Below are positions 48,255-61,026 of a stretch of 64,000 bases of DNA, piece after piece. The notes under the pieces are model-generated. The model saw only the letters and a list, made by a program, of their open reading frames with translations, was not told the DNA's origin and did no database searches. The stretch is from Litoditis marina (taxonomy: Eukaryota > Nematoda > Chromadorea > Rhabditida > Rhabditidae): NCBI GenBank assembly GCA_964036275.1, contig OZ038438.1, positions 4,160,978 through 4,224,977 of the forward strand, given 5' to 3'. Made by a program: the position numbers and the translations under genes. How positions within the stretch are numbered: position 1 is the first letter of the stretch; every line of letters starts with the position of its first letter.

Positions 48255-51200
48255 ATGAGTGCTAGCGAGGATCGTTATGAGTCTGTTCTCGCATCTCGAT
48301 ATTGTAAGCGTAGCCCTCTGATGGGAATTCTCTCGGAGAAAAACAAAGTGAGTTATTCAGTTATTCTTTATTCAAAAACGTTACCAAGGTTCAGGATTGT
48401 GAATATTGTCGGCATTATCGTAAATCAAGTGTTTAGGCTGTTCTTTGGCGCCAATTATGGATCTGGTTGGCAGAAGCGGAATTGGAGTTGGGTCTGAAGC
48501 AGGTATCCGTCAATATCATAGTTCAAATTTAAAGTAGGACGATTACGTGCTCCAATCTCGGCGCGTCAGTCCTTTAAACTACAATTGAAAAATGTATTGC
48601 AGTTTAAAGGACTGAACCGTTGAGATTGGAGCACATACTTGTCCTTCTTTAAAGCTCAAAAATTCGTTTTGTATTCTCTTGGGTTTGAAAAAAAACCAGT
48701 GAGCTTCTTCATAACTAATTCATGCTTCTTTTCCACATTGTTGTTGTAAAACAAGATTCATTGTAGCCTTTTTCACAAATCTGAAGCCGTATTGTAGTGG
48801 TTAGATATATGTGCTCTGCTTAGGTTACCCCAGAAGCGATCGCAGAGATGAAACGTAATCGCGACATTTTGGACTGGGATCATATTCGAGCCGAGGAGAG
48901 AAAGCTGAAACATGATGTTATGGCCCACAATCATGCATTCGGGAAGGCATGTGCAGATAGATTTGTTTAAAAGCTTGCGTTCTGTATTGCGGTCGTTGGT
49001 CATCCAACACAATATTTCACGCCGTTAGTGGTGTTGAAGGAGTATTTATTCTTTGTTGCACACACTTGTGGCTCCCAAAGTATGAGTTTCAAACTTCCAG
49101 TCAATTAGGGATTTTTCAGCATGTTGTGATGTTTCCCTCTTCCAATTGCACAAGCCGAGTCCACATGAAATGATCGAACTTTCCGAGATGCTTGTGTGTT
49201 GATCTCAAACACAGTTTTCAACAAGTGTGTGTATGATGATAAATATAATTATTTTCAGATCTGTCCTCTCGCTGCTGGTATCATTCACTTGGGTGCTACG
49301 TCGTGCTTCGTTCAAGACAACGCAGATCTGATTGTGTTCCGTGACGCAGTTGATCATTTGATCGTTAGGTCGGTTGATCTAGCCGCGGAATCCCAAATCG
49401 AACTCGTTGATTGTTTCTGTGAAAACTTTGACTCGAGTGATATTGAAGTCGAAGTCAATCTTTCTGATCATTTTCACCTTTAGCTCGAATTTATAAAAAT
49501 AATAAAAACTCTATCGTGTAGTGTTTTCAAATTCAGAATGGCCACAGTTTTGGACCGCATGGCAATCTTTGCCACGGAGCACGTTCGCACTGTGACAGTG
49601 GGACGTACTCATTATCAGACTGCGTCATTGACAACAGTTGGCAAACGAACTGTGTTGTGGGCACAGGAACTTTTGATGGCTTTCAAGCAGGTTGGTGCTA
49701 CTTCGTATTTTTCTGAAACACGCCGCGGTTACCTTCCAGCAACCTTTGCCAAATAGCCAGAACAATCCACACATGCCTACTGTTTTTTAGTTCTGGAGGG
49801 AAAACGATGGATAGTTTTAATGCAATTCCATGAAACTGTCGTAACTTAATGAAGAAGAGATGGGATAATTTTCGGACGTTTTCCCTCCACACGATATAGT
49901 CGAAAGCATGAGCTTATAATCACCCATTTGTTCAATCTGTAGTTTGTAACTGATGTGTGTTCAGCTCGAAGCATTCCGAGCCAATATGCGTTTCCGAGGG
50001 ATCAAGGGTGCAACAGGTACTCAGGATTCTTTTCTGACACTCTTCAATGGGAACGAAGAAAAGGTACGCCGGGCGTTGTTGTCGCCTGTCATGTTGAAAT
50101 TATTCCGCAGCTCGTAATCAAATGATTCTATGAATAGTTGTTAAATAATCGTCCACCAGTTCTGTTGTTTGCCAAGGATAGTCAATCCGTATAGTTTTTC
50201 AATTTCCATAGAAGAACTGGTTACTTTTCAAATAATCCTCATAATTGTTTATTTTGATGATTCTGTTGAGAAAAAGGTTTGGTAGAATGTACAAGAATTG
50301 TGAAAGTGTGTGTGAAGTGAGGAATTTGGTGATATTTCTTGTCATTCTATTAATGTTCTGTTACAATGTTCTTTTTAAGGTTGAATCGCTCGACCAGCTC
50401 GTTACGGAAAAGGCCGGGTTCGCTCATCGATTCTTAATCTCTGGACAGACCTATTCAAGACAACAGGTTCATTATTTATTTAATTTTCTCAGTGGTACTC
50501 GGAACATACTGAGTTAGCACAGTGTTCAATGCCAACCAAGTCAATACGCATGTTTTCTTCATTATTAACGATGGCATTGAATGTCGATGTCAAAGGTATG
50601 AATGCGCGCGTACACCTCAGTTATTTCAAAGTTTGTAAGATTCTATCATATTATGCATCCAGTGATGCTTTTCCGGAGTCTCTTCTGAGATTTGGTCATC
50701 TGAATGCTTTGTCTGCCTTCAGCGATGTCTCTGAAAGAAGAGCCCGCTATCTCAAAGCTTTATATGCTACCTTATCTGCTCATGTTTTCAGGATGTTCAA
50801 TTAATATTTGCTCTATCAGCTGTGGGTGCGGCATCGAAGAAAATATGTACCGATATTCGCGTACTTCAAGCCATGGGAGAATTGTTGGAACCTTTTGAGA
50901 AGGTATATTTCTTCAGATCGACATTTTACGAAAGCCAGAATGTGCTTTTTGATATCGCGACCCGTCATTAATAATGTGCTTTGATGGTTTAGTCGAAATA
51001 TGTAAGTCGTTTTAATGTTTTCTCTTTTATATATAGTTTACAAAACGGCATAGAGTGTGTAAATATCAGGATCACTAGCTGCTCGTCGGCACGTGGATGT
51101 TAGTGATGTAAATTGAAAGTTGGTCTTCAATATCTTGATAGTTTTCAGGATCAAATTGGCTCATCAGCAATGCCGTACAAAAAGAATCCGATGAAGAGCG

Positions 51201-52970
51201 AAAGGTGCTGTGCATTGGCCAGACACCTTATCCACGCTCCTCAGGTCAGAAACAATCTTGTGTTCTCATTTCAGTTTTCCTGTCCAATTAGAATCAACTA
51301 AGTCTCGAGCTAATTATTTCTAAGAATTCATTTTTCATTCATAATACCAATACCCCTTCCCTCACAGGAAGTCGTTTGTTCACTACCGTCTGATGTGTAC
51401 TTTTGTAATGTTTTCAATACGGAATTTGTGGCATTGTTTGTTAGGTATTTCACACACTCAAAATGGCGGTGCGTCTCACTAGTAAACCTCTCAGTTTCCA
51501 AGACCCCAGTAAAATAATCACACCTCACTAGTGTGATAGCTCATTGATTCGCATACAATTGAATTGATCAAGTTAAGGAAGCTCTCGGTATTCTCTCTGA
51601 CCAAGGCCTGGAGCGTACTTTGGATGATTCGGCTGGCCGCCGAATTCTTCTCCCAGACTCCATTCTCGCCGCTGAAGCTCTTCTCACTACTCTGCAGGTC
51701 TGCTGTTCCAACAGTTTTTAACACACTCTAAACTTATATGTATATGTACACTTGGAATGTTGAAATGTATAGAATATAGTAACTATTTCGTAGCACTCGG
51801 ATTCTAATTCAGTGGTTTGCTTTCATCACTTTTTTCGGTCGACTTCATGTACGGCGCTGTGGTATGCCTAGTGTAGTTAAGCGTTCTCGGCTGTTTTTGC
51901 CCAGCAAATAAATACTCACTCAACGAACTGCAACTATCGAACTGCAACTGTCACAATTTGTTTTGAAAGTGAATGTCGTGTAACTCAATGAGCGTCTGCA
52001 ATATAGATATATCCTCACGTTTCGTAGTTGTTCATTTGTCATTGGTCGTAGTTGGTCAATTGTCAATCAGCGATTGGCCATTCTGTGTGCTATTCTGTTA
52101 TTATAATTAGTTTAGTTGAATCGCTTCTCATTCCTATTATGTTTTTTTGCAGAACGTCTTCGAGGGACTAACCGTGCAGACGGCGAATGTTGCCAAAGTG
52201 GTGAGGGAGGAACTCCCATTTCTCGGGCTCGAGAAGGCCATGATGTGGCTGACCGAAGAAGGCATTGATAGGCAGGAGGTGGGAAAGATCAGGGATTACT
52301 CTCTACAGATATACTGTCCCAGTAATTTTGTTCCGACAGAAAAAAAGTCGAAAAACAGGCAACTTTTTCTCCAAGAACGGGAGAGTTTGTCTACTTTGAA
52401 TGCGAAATCATTAATTTGCAGTTTGAATCTAAAAACGCATTCCTTTTTGTCGCATAGTCGGACCTAACTGGTGTATATCTACAGTGGAATCGCTAGAAAT
52501 TGTTATACGACGTATTCTTGTACTCTTTGGTCATATTAACAGTTATTGTTGGTTTTTCCATTTATACCAAATGAGAAAACGAACATATTTACCAACCATG
52601 GTGAGGTTCAATGAAAGTGGGACGTTAGAATACATTATCCTAATATTTTTGTAGGCCCACGCTGTAATCCGAAGCACTGCTCTTGCTGCCAAGGAGCTCC
52701 AGGCCACACAAGTAGTTGACATGGATCACATGCTGAAGAATGGGTTCTTCGACCCGGTACGTTGTATTTTATTCCTCCTGGAAGCCATACTTCCTTTTTC
52801 GTCTGAGACAGTTTGTATTTTAGGTAAGAGATCGTGTCATGGCCTTGGTAAATGATCCCATCTCATTCACTGGCAGATGCGTCTCTCAGACTGAACTCTT
52901 CCTCTCCTCGGAACTCCGCCCATCTATCGAAAAATATGTGGATTCTCAAAAGGTGCAGCTTGACGTTTAG
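48255..52970 (+). CDS. adsl-1: Adenylosuccinate lyase
   Basis: Cytosolic purine-synthesis enzyme that releases fumarate from SAICAR and adenylosuccinate. Exons: 48255-48347, 48437-48502, 48824-48946, 49259-49368, 49537-49690, 49965-50063, 50380-50466, 50792-50902, 51149-51244, 51578-51697, 52153-52278, 52655-52756, 52824-52970. They give 477 residues; the human enzyme has 484. Diagnostic motifs: KHDVMAH (about 82-88), [15 protein letters not shown] with catalytic His about 156, the mobile-loop signature [15 protein letters not shown] with catalytic Ser about 286-287, and [10 protein letters not shown]. The start is directly after the acceptor TTGCAG, a leader-splice context. Intron 3 uses a GC donor. 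Intron 2 carries a foldback. NTAQ1 follows 343 bases downstream, spaced like an operon. The repeat array ends 142 bases upstream. Confidence 0.97.
48528..48653. mobile_element. Foldback element in adsl-1 intron 2
   Basis: Arms 48528-48580 and 48601-48653 are near-perfect inverted copies of 53 bp (TTTAAAG-AGGAC...GTGCTCCAATCTC). The loop is 20 bp. It makes up much of the intron 48503-48823. The mismatches are scattered single bases, so it is older than the perfect hairpins. Confidence 0.85.
48947..49258 (+). other. GC-AG intron in adsl-1
   Basis: The exon ends GGGAAG and the sequence continues GCATGT. Joining AAG to ATCTGT at 49259 gives HAFGKICPLAAG, which lines up residue for residue with the lyase family. 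A GT four bases on would break the frame. Confidence 0.8.
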
Positions 52971-53181
52971 ATAACACTGTCTTATTCGAGTTTTAGGGTT
53001 ATCTCGTTATTTACTTGTTTCTTCTAGACGTGTTTATCTAGCCTTTTTATGACGTTTGATACTGGTTCATGTTGTCATTTCTGAATATCTGATTTTGTAT
53101 TTTGTTATACGGATATGGTGATAAACGTTATTCAAGAAAACACCCATGTTTCTATGAATCGCTAATATAACTGGTTCCAGT

Positions 53182-53187
53182 AATAAA
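53182..53187 (+). terminator. Polyadenylation signal of adsl-1
   Basis: AATAAA lies 212 bases after the adsl-1 stop and about 124 bases before the NTAQ1 acceptor at 53311. That spacing is typical of nematode operon junctions. Confidence 0.55.
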
Positions 53188-53313
53188 TGTATACGATACT
53201 CATCTACGCTGCTGCAACAGTTTTATGAACTTTAACTTATCTGAAATTACAATTCTATGAGTAACCATTGCGTAATGACGGGTATTATATATACGATTAG
53301 TGTTTGTTCAGTG

Positions 53314-54617
53314 ATGACGTTTCCTTCGCGAGACGAGTGTCTCTATACGTCTTGCTACTGTGAGGAGAATGTATACCAACTATGCTCCCACATTAGCAAA
53401 ACGGATGAAAATCTGCTGGCGAATGCTGAGAAAGGCAACTTTGAAGTGGTTTTTGTTTCCAACGAATCGCGAATGATTCCGTTGTTCTCTCAAAAATCCG
53501 CTAGAGTAGGGTGAGTTAATGACCCATTAATTTTCATAGGTTTTCATTTCCACGTACATAGTGAGTCGATGGACCAAAACGAGTCGGGTAGTTGGACTGG
53601 CCAATTCACTGGAGATCCTTCCCGAACCGGTCACTGGAGAACCGAACCGACCGGAGACGGATCGAAACGAACGGAACCGGGGATTCACTTATTTTACCTT
53701 GTATACCACTTGTTTGTTCAAATCATGATTAATATCGTTCGGTTCAAACCTTTCACTGGAGAACCGGTCGATTTAGAATGCGCGGTTCGGTCGGTTTAGT
53801 CGATTTGGTTCTCCAGTGACCGGTTCGGTTCGGGAAGGACCCGGTTCTCGAGTGAATTCAGTTGGACTCACTTAGTTACTTAATAAAGATCAGCTTGCGG
53901 CGGATAAGAAAGAAAACGGTAGGGTTGGTATAGAATTTTGGACTGGCATCTGTCAAGCTTTTGGAACTGGTTAGATTCCATGGGACTGGTTCCATAAAAA
54001 AACGTCTCGGTCATCCATTGTTTCTGCCAACATTTGGTTACAGATCTTGCGTGATATGGGATTACCATGTCATATTGGTTGAAAAGCAGACAAACGGAAA
54101 CAGTTTTGTATGGGATTTGGACACTACACTCGAGTTTCCTTGTTCATTTGAGGTGTACATGCACAGGGCTCTTTGTCCACATCTGCTCTTTCCGGGAACC
54201 TACGAAAGGTTGGTCAATTAAATACACCTACAGAGTTGTAATACTGTGCTCGAATCTTTTTCATCGTTGCGATTTCACAACTATTGCAACTGGAAGGGAG
54301 TAAAGCAAAATCATAGTACAAATGATTCAGATCACAATGACAAATATATAACTTCATACAATCATTAACATTAAGATGTTTTAAGGAAATACCGGGTGAT
54401 CGGCTGCAACGATTATTTGGAGACGTTTTCAAGTGATCGATCACACATGATGCGACCGGATGGAACATGGTCGTCACCCCCTCCATTCTGGGATCCCGTC
54501 TACAAATCGGTTATTGGAAATAATATTCAAGATTTCATTTCCATGAAGAGTACTGGGATAGATGCAATTTCAGTAGTTTACAATGAGTCCGGTTTCATTG
54601 ATAGGTATATGCCATAA
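53314..54617 (+). CDS. NTAQ1: Protein N-terminal glutamine amidohydrolase
   Basis: Deamidates N-terminal Gln to Glu, feeding substrates to the Arg/N-degron pathway. Exons: 53314-53510, 54044-54208, 54386-54617. They give 197 residues; the human protein has 205. The catalytic triad is visible: Cys16 in TSCYCEEN, His74 in WDYHV, Asp90 in DLDT. Other family marks are FVSNESRMIPLF, FPCSFEVYMHRA, FSSDRSHM and NDFISM-like QDFISMKS. I chose ATG 53314, not the in-frame ATG at 53257, because TTTGTTCAG ends three bases before it and the family start lies there. Intron 1 contains a complete palindromic MITE (53599-53859). The gene is probably downstream in an operon with adsl-1. AATAAA is at 54663-54668. 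Confidence 0.95.
53599..53859. mobile_element. Palindromic MITE, copy 2, in NTAQ1 intron 1
   Basis: Same family as 18087-18399: it starts GGCCAATTCACTGGAGA, contains TCACTGGAGAACCG in both orientations, and has the AT-rich centre TTATTTTACCTTGTATACCA. It is flanked by AGTTGGACT at 53590-53598 and 53860-53868, a 9-bp target duplication. The right end lacks the last three bases seen in copy 1. Confidence 0.85.
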
Positions 54618-55460
54618 CTGGCATCTGCTAATTCAGCTTCTCATTCAGCTTTTCTGTTCTGTAATAAACATTTGATTGTGCCTTATGAATATATGTCATC
54701 AGGTCAGTTACGCAACTTCTTAAGAACGGTGGATGTAAATGTTTTTGGAGATGTTCCTACACTCCTCATGTAACTTTGTTTTTTTCCTCTCAGTTTTTCT
54801 TTATATTGTACAATTTTATTCAATCTTTGAATTCATCATTGTTAGTAGTTTGTATATTAACGCTCCCTTGTAATATGGTGATGTTATTGTCGACATCATT
54901 CCTAGGCCCCGTATTCGGCAGAGAAACTCAGTTCACCTTATGATATCTGTCACTTGAACATGTGTTTTCTTTCTAGGCTCGAATGAATCATTATTATTAT
55001 GATCCTGATTTGCGACACAGGTCTATTATACATAATCTGTTAATATTTGGAGCCATTGTATCTATACGAATATGCAGGCTCAGAACGACCGTATATCTAG
55101 AGTAGTTGAGCGCATATTCATCGGGCAAGCACTATGTTCCACAAACATGGCCCATTGTTACCGTAATCTGTTCACTTTTGTTGCGGTCACCCGAGTGGTT
55201 GCAAAAATACCGCGGGTTTTATCTTTCAACTTTATTCCAACTTTAACCGTACAATTTTATCTTCATCAATGCAGTCCATAAATTTAAATTTTAACATTCA
55301 ATCATTTCGAAAAACCGATTTATCACGGTTAGCGGGCCTATTTCGGGGTATAACCTATTTCTCTTTCAACTTTTATTATGCGATTCTTTATTCTTGATAC
55401 TTTCAATTCAAGCTTTCATAACGTTTGCTTCTTACCAGGTTTTTTGTGTTTGATTATTAT
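54618..55460. other. Spacer between NTAQ1 and exoc-7
   Basis: AATAAA for NTAQ1 is at 54663-54668. The rest is AT-rich with no supportable exon. The 800-base gap argues for a separate promoter for exoc-7. Confidence 0.55.
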
Positions 55461-55483
55461 CAGCCATGGAATAGATCATCAAG

Positions 55484-58400
55484 ATGTCAGGCGTGAACGT
55501 CGATGCTATCAACAAAAAGTTACAGCAGGTATTGCAAGCAAGTTTGTATGGTTTTGATTATATTATGATATGTTATTTGATTATTTGTAACTCTGTTTTT
55601 AAACAACAAAATCAATCAAAAGTTACAGTAGGTTTTGCAAAAATTTGTATGGTTCTTGTTATATTTAGTTGCTGAGTTAATCGATTATTTGTAACTGTTT
55701 TTCAGGAGGAAGATTGGTTGCGAAATTTCAAGTCGAACGTAGAGAAAAGCGGCCAGTTGAAAGATGGAATCACTGCCATCATCGATAAGTTTCAAAACAG
55801 ACTTCGAGTACTGGAGGAAAACGTTCTACCTATGCATGAAGTGAATGGACGTCTACAAGCGAAACAGCACAGTGAGTTCACATTCTGAATTTTCATCGAG
55901 AAATGATTGCTAAAAACGAATGGGTTGCAATTGATGCGGCGTGGGAAGTAAACTGATATCACTTTTTCCAAGTACTCGGAAATATTCTCTCTTTCTTTTA
56001 TGTGTTTGTCATCCTTGTTTATGTTACGCTATATCCTTTTCCAGATATCCAGAGACTCATAAACACCATTGATGCCACGATACAGTTCTACGGTAGAACA
56101 AATGAGTTAGAGACCAGCATCAGGTTAGTGTTTAAATATCAGTCTTATTGTAGACTCGTGCGTCGTGCCCCTTGAGCATATCTGCTGGTATATTACAACA
56201 TCTCTTTAACACATGAAACGTGTTTCTTGCTAGTCATTCTCTGTGGAGAAAAGTGTCATTTACGCGTTGTTTTTACACCCTGTTCATTACAATAACTCGT
56301 TTTCGCATTCTACGATATCTCAAAGTTCAAAGTTCTGACAAAATAAACAATACTACCCCCATAATCTTAGCTGGTTGTTGATTATACATAATTAAGAGTT
56401 TTCAATCATTGTATTTGTTTTTGAAAGTTACAGAGATGGAAGCCCTGCACACAATTTGGTTGCCTATCTAGAGCACATGGAGTGCTTACAGCAAGCTATT
56501 CAGTTTTTTGAATCTCACCCGAACCACCAGACGCAGACTGAGAACATGGTATGCATTTACTTTACGCGGACTGTATACAGTTTAAACTGGGCACAACTTC
56601 AATCGAGAGCAAATTGGTGTCCTAAGTGTTTTATAGCGCGAGACACAGAAGCCTGATTGCCGTAAGAACTCGTCGCGTTCTAGTGCAGCCTTTTTAGTCT
56701 CCAAAATATCCGTGGTTTTGATATGAATTCAATTTGTTCGAGCATTCAATACATCTTTCAGAAAATGACGCTGGAACTTGGTTTCACGGTTCTGGAGAAA
56801 GAGTACCGAAACATTCTGCAGAGGAATACGCTCCAAGCTGATCCCGTGTCTGTTCTTGACAGCCTAGATGATCACTATGGTTCGTAATTGTATTCTTTAT
56901 TTTGTTCAAGAAATTTAGCACACTGAGAGGTTTTTGATCTTCTTACCGGGATAAACAACAATAGTGTATGTATTTGGGGTGCATTCCACAACAAAAGCGA
57001 AAATAAAGCCCACATAGAAGGTCTGTTCTAGAACTGCTCGGAAATCGTATCAAGGAGATCCGAACACTAGAGGAAAAAACTGAAATCGTGATGCTTGGTG
57101 TCTGGATGCTGGATAGAGGAAGATCGCGCTTTTTGAATCATTATTCTGAAATAAGGTGAGGATCATTATTACAATTTCATGTCAATAACGGGTTTCCAAA
57201 CATCCAAACTTGAGGTTGGATCGTTTATGGTTCTATAGTTAGATAATTAGATTGTGACCGGAGATTATTTTGCAAGATCCTATCGTGACTATGATATATA
57301 GATAGTCCTACCAAACGAATCTTCTGTTGGAGATCAAGTTCATTTATAACAAATGCTTGGTCACGGGTTTTCTATTGCGCAGTTTGAATGAACTTTTCAT
57401 CACACTTCTTTCAAAATGTCAAATGCTCAGGGGAGAGAATATGATGCGAACCATAGGAGCAGTTTCTCATCATCATGCTGCTGTCACCGCAAAATTACAC
57501 TCTCGTTCCGCTGCTATGAAAAAGTAAGTCTAATTTTTTTTACAAGAGTTGTTAAGATTACGTCTTCTCGTTTATTCAATGTAACTGTGATGTTATCTGT
57601 TTCGTCCACTCTTGTTTACAGTAGGTAGGATATTCAATTGCCTGTTTTCTTATCAACACACTAGCTGTACGATAAATGTTACTGGTAGTTGTTAGTTATA
57701 GGGGTAGATCAATCTCGAAGTTTGATTCCGAAAACTTTCACATGGACGCACTCTGCCAAAAAGTTTCAAAGTATTCAAACGGTTACAAGTGACTATATTT
57801 GTAATATATATCTTCAAGTGTCTTCAAAAAACCTTCGAGGGGAGAACGCGCGGAAAAGAAGGATGAGGTGGTGGGTGCCGCTGAGGAAGGGGCTCTTCTC
57901 ATGTTGGGATGTTTGCTGTCTTTGCTCGAAGTCGAAGAAAATATCATGCAGAAGGCCATACCTGATACTTCAAAACGAGCTCAAGTACGTTCCTGTTCTG
58001 TTTATCACTTATACTCTAACATCAGCTATCAGCGAACTTTTATCGGGAAGTAAGGTTCCTAGAAAGAGATATTTGACGTACTTGCGCCTCAATTGGAAAA
58101 CTCCTATCTCGATAAAAGCGGAGTAAGGCGTTTTATTCGTGATGATTAGGTCCACGATATGACTCCTTCAGAAATATCAACTTTGATATTTCACATTGTT
58201 TTATGTTGAATGATTCTTCTTCGTTCAAGGTTTTTCGTGAAGTTGTTTCGAAGCCACTTTCCTTCGTGGTCCGTCATGTGCAACGGGTTGTACAAGAAAG
58301 TGATGGCGGGGTCGTTCCCCTTTTGCCACTGCTCCGCTTTCTTTCCAATCATCAGACAAGGCTCTACAATTTGGCAACGGTATGTATTAGCCACGTTCTC

Positions 58401-60606
58401 GCTCAACATAAGCTCTTACATTAAGTTTTCTTCCTGACCTCACGCGACAACTGTAAGCTGCGACTCTCGCCTAGCTCTCTATCTTATCAGAGAAAAGTCG
58501 GTTAGATGTGTTTCCATGTTATTCTGTCGAACAACTTTGGTTGCATTGCATTGCTAGAGTTGCATTCCTCGCCTCGCCGAAAATCGCCGTACATTTGCAA
58601 AATCACTGTCTTTTTAGCCTTCTACATCGCCCTCTAAACGTAATAAAAGTACTTTCAGAATAGCATGGGCGATGTGCCTTTCGAATCGCTCGTTCGCCTT
58701 ATACGTGTCAACGCTTCAACCCATATCAACGAATTCGTGGAGGGTCTGCGAAATGATGCCAACAAGTTTGTTCCACTCGACGGAAATGTACATCCTATCA
58801 CGGCAAATGTAAGTGCATTTCTTCTCTCACGCAGGCGAAATTAAAATTAAACTCTCGGATAACTTAGGGAGGGGAGACAATGTCTGTGTGAAACCTGTTG
58901 CAAATTAAGCATCAAAAACCTAAACTTAGCTGACCGCCTGCTCTCGTCCTAGTTTTAAGCGACTAGCGTCGGCCATTCTTTGAGGCTCTCCCACTGTGTG
59001 CCATGGTAGGTTAAGAGATGATTTGTTTCACCCATTTTCATTCCAGACCTTGAATTTCTTGGTAACGCTGACCACTTATCGACATACTGTGACTCAACAA
59101 CTACTTTCATTGACAGCATCTCCCAGTGAAAATCAAACGTTGCTTCTTCCTAAACTGTTTGGTATGTTTTTATTTTAATTTTCGAAAACATTTTTGTGAC
59201 TCATTAAGTAGACCTCTTAAAGGTGCACAATGATTTTGTTTGGCTTCAAATGTACCACTCATTTGGCGATGAATTCCTGTTTTCAGCTCGAATTCTGTCA
59301 GCATTAGGCACTTCTTTGAAAAGAAAGACGCAGTACTACGACGAATCCACGCTAGCAGTTGTGTTTCTTCTGAACAATTACAATTACATAGCGAAGGTAA
59401 GTAACATTGAGGTCAACAATCATTCAGGCATACTGTGATAGAAGGTGCATATGGTTTTCAATTTCAGATTCTTATATATTACGTTGTTGGAACAGAACTA
59501 ATTGACAGCCTGTACCAACAACTGACATTTTCCAACGTATTTTGCTATTAATCGCTATCATTTCGGTCATGTTAACTTCTACGGTTTCGTTATTTTAATG
59601 CTGTAACGCTCATAGAGATATGTTATTCTAGATTTTTATGGTAATTTCGTTTATTTTAGGCCCTGTCTGATGGTGAAGATGCGCTGTTACCGGTAATCAG
59701 CGAGCAAAATACACAAATTCTCTCTTTTTATCAGGATGAGATCGCCAAATGTATTCAGCAATACATGACCAGGTTACTTCTTATCAAGTTTTTGGCTGGT
59801 CTTGTTAACGACGATTTTGGTGTGAAAGTACCTTTCATGGACCTGTGAGAACTGAAGTGTTCTTTCCATTGGTTTACCAATGTTATTCCGGCATTTGTTT
59901 CCTATCTAAAACATAATTAGCCATCACACAAGCAGCATATTGTGTACTGGTAGGATCTGTCAGCCTGATGTCTTTGATAGTTTCTCCACAAAATCTTTAT
60001 TTCTTCATACTTCAGTTGGAATCCGGTTATCACGACACTGCATGGAATTGACCGTGTTGGGGACGATCTTGATGTCGTGAAAAATATGATAAACGTGGGT
60101 TGAACAGAACACGTTATCAAAACAAATTATGAGCAATGAACACTCTCCATTTGAATTGATCTCATTGCCTATCAATCAAGGTTAACACACACCATTGAGA
60201 GAGTTAACACATACACATATTTCACGTGAGTGTGAGAGTTTCGCCGCGCAACACGCGGCTCGTCAGAAGAAGTAGAATTTAGCGGCGTTTTCCGTGAACC
60301 AATGTTGGTATCCTGTCTATTTTAATCTGAATATTGTAAGATCTCACAGATTTAACTAACCTTATTCTCACCAAATACTTTTTACAGAATTTCACACGTG
60401 AGTTCGATCAGGTTTGTGCAGCACAACGCACGTACTGCATTTCCGATGAGCGATTGGCAGTAGAAGTACGGAATAAGGTGAAGACAACGTTGCTGCCATC
60501 TTATACAAATCTACTTAATTTTTTCAAAAATTCTGATAAACTAGCGAAATACAACGAGGTATCCCTTCCTATCACTATCGATAGATTGTTTGACATCACA
60601 GCTTGA
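55484..60606 (+). CDS. exoc-7: Exocyst complex component 7 (Exo70)
   Basis: Exo70 tethers secretory vesicles to the plasma membrane, binding PI(4,5)P2 and small GTPases through its C-terminal part. Exons: 55484-55528, 55706-55871, 56045-56123, 56434-56548, 56762-56879, 57032-57155, 57431-57523, 57819-57984, 58230-58379, 58659-58808, 59047-59161, 59287-59396, 59660-59772, 60016-60094, 60388-60606. They give 613 residues. The N-terminus is helical coiled coil (about 15-100, FQNRLRVLEENVLPMHEVNG). The body is helical. The region near FLLNNYNYIAK (about 467-477), SW before the late helix, and the last residues IDRLFD are family hallmarks. In exon 7, I preferred the inner acceptor at 57430. An outer one at 57392 is also in frame and would add 13 residues. 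The intact C-terminal end fixes the last exon. TTATTATCAG lies 20 bases before the ATG. Confidence 0.93.
55514..55705 (+). repeat. Tandem duplication (~103 bp) across exon 1 end and intron 1 of exoc-7
   Basis: AAAAAGTTACAGCAGGTATTGCAA at the exon 1/intron junction recurs 103 bases later as AAAAGTTACAGTAGGTTTTG. TTGATTATTTGTAACT likewise recurs 104 bases apart. Intron 1 is therefore made of two diverged copies, and the second carries a decayed copy of the exon end and 5' splice site. Confidence 0.75.
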
Positions 60607-61020
60607 GTAGTGAATTTTATTTTAATTACTTTAATTTATTCGAGTTCGTAAGCAAATGTATTGATTTGTAAAAAATATCGCTACAACTAAGTAACTAAGT
60701 AAGTAACTGTAAATTATTCCTGCTGTAAAATGTACCCTGAAATATTTTGTGATAATTGTATTGTGATGCCCTTGTTGTGAATTCATGAACTCAGATTTGA
60801 TTTCGTATGCACCGGTTGTGATTGCACCATACTTAATACGTTTTAGCATAATCACATCCCTGTTAATATTGTTGTTTTAGGTTACGATAAACAAAGTTCT
60901 ATTTATATTGCAGTGTTGGGTTGTTTGTTTACAAGAGGTACTCCATGAAATACATTGAAGGCATTTCCGAACTTCTCATGCTCTCTCTCTCTCTCTCGTC
61001 TTTCTCACGATCCATTTTAG
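60607..61020. other. Spacer between exoc-7 and the Nudix gene
   Basis: AT-rich. A CT repeat at about 60980-60998 leads into the acceptor CCATTTTAG at 61012-61020, six bases before the next ATG. No other gene is seen. Confidence 0.55.
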
Positions 61021-61026
61021 TTTCTG

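Noticed and set aside
53257..53313. Upstream in-frame ATG for NTAQ1 adding 19 residues
   Set aside because: The acceptor TTTGTTCAG ends at 53311, just before ATG 53314, and the added residues do not resemble the family.
57393..57430. Outer acceptor for exoc-7 exon 7
   Set aside because: In frame but adds 13 residues. The inner acceptor gives IRGENMMRTIG, which lines up better with the family.
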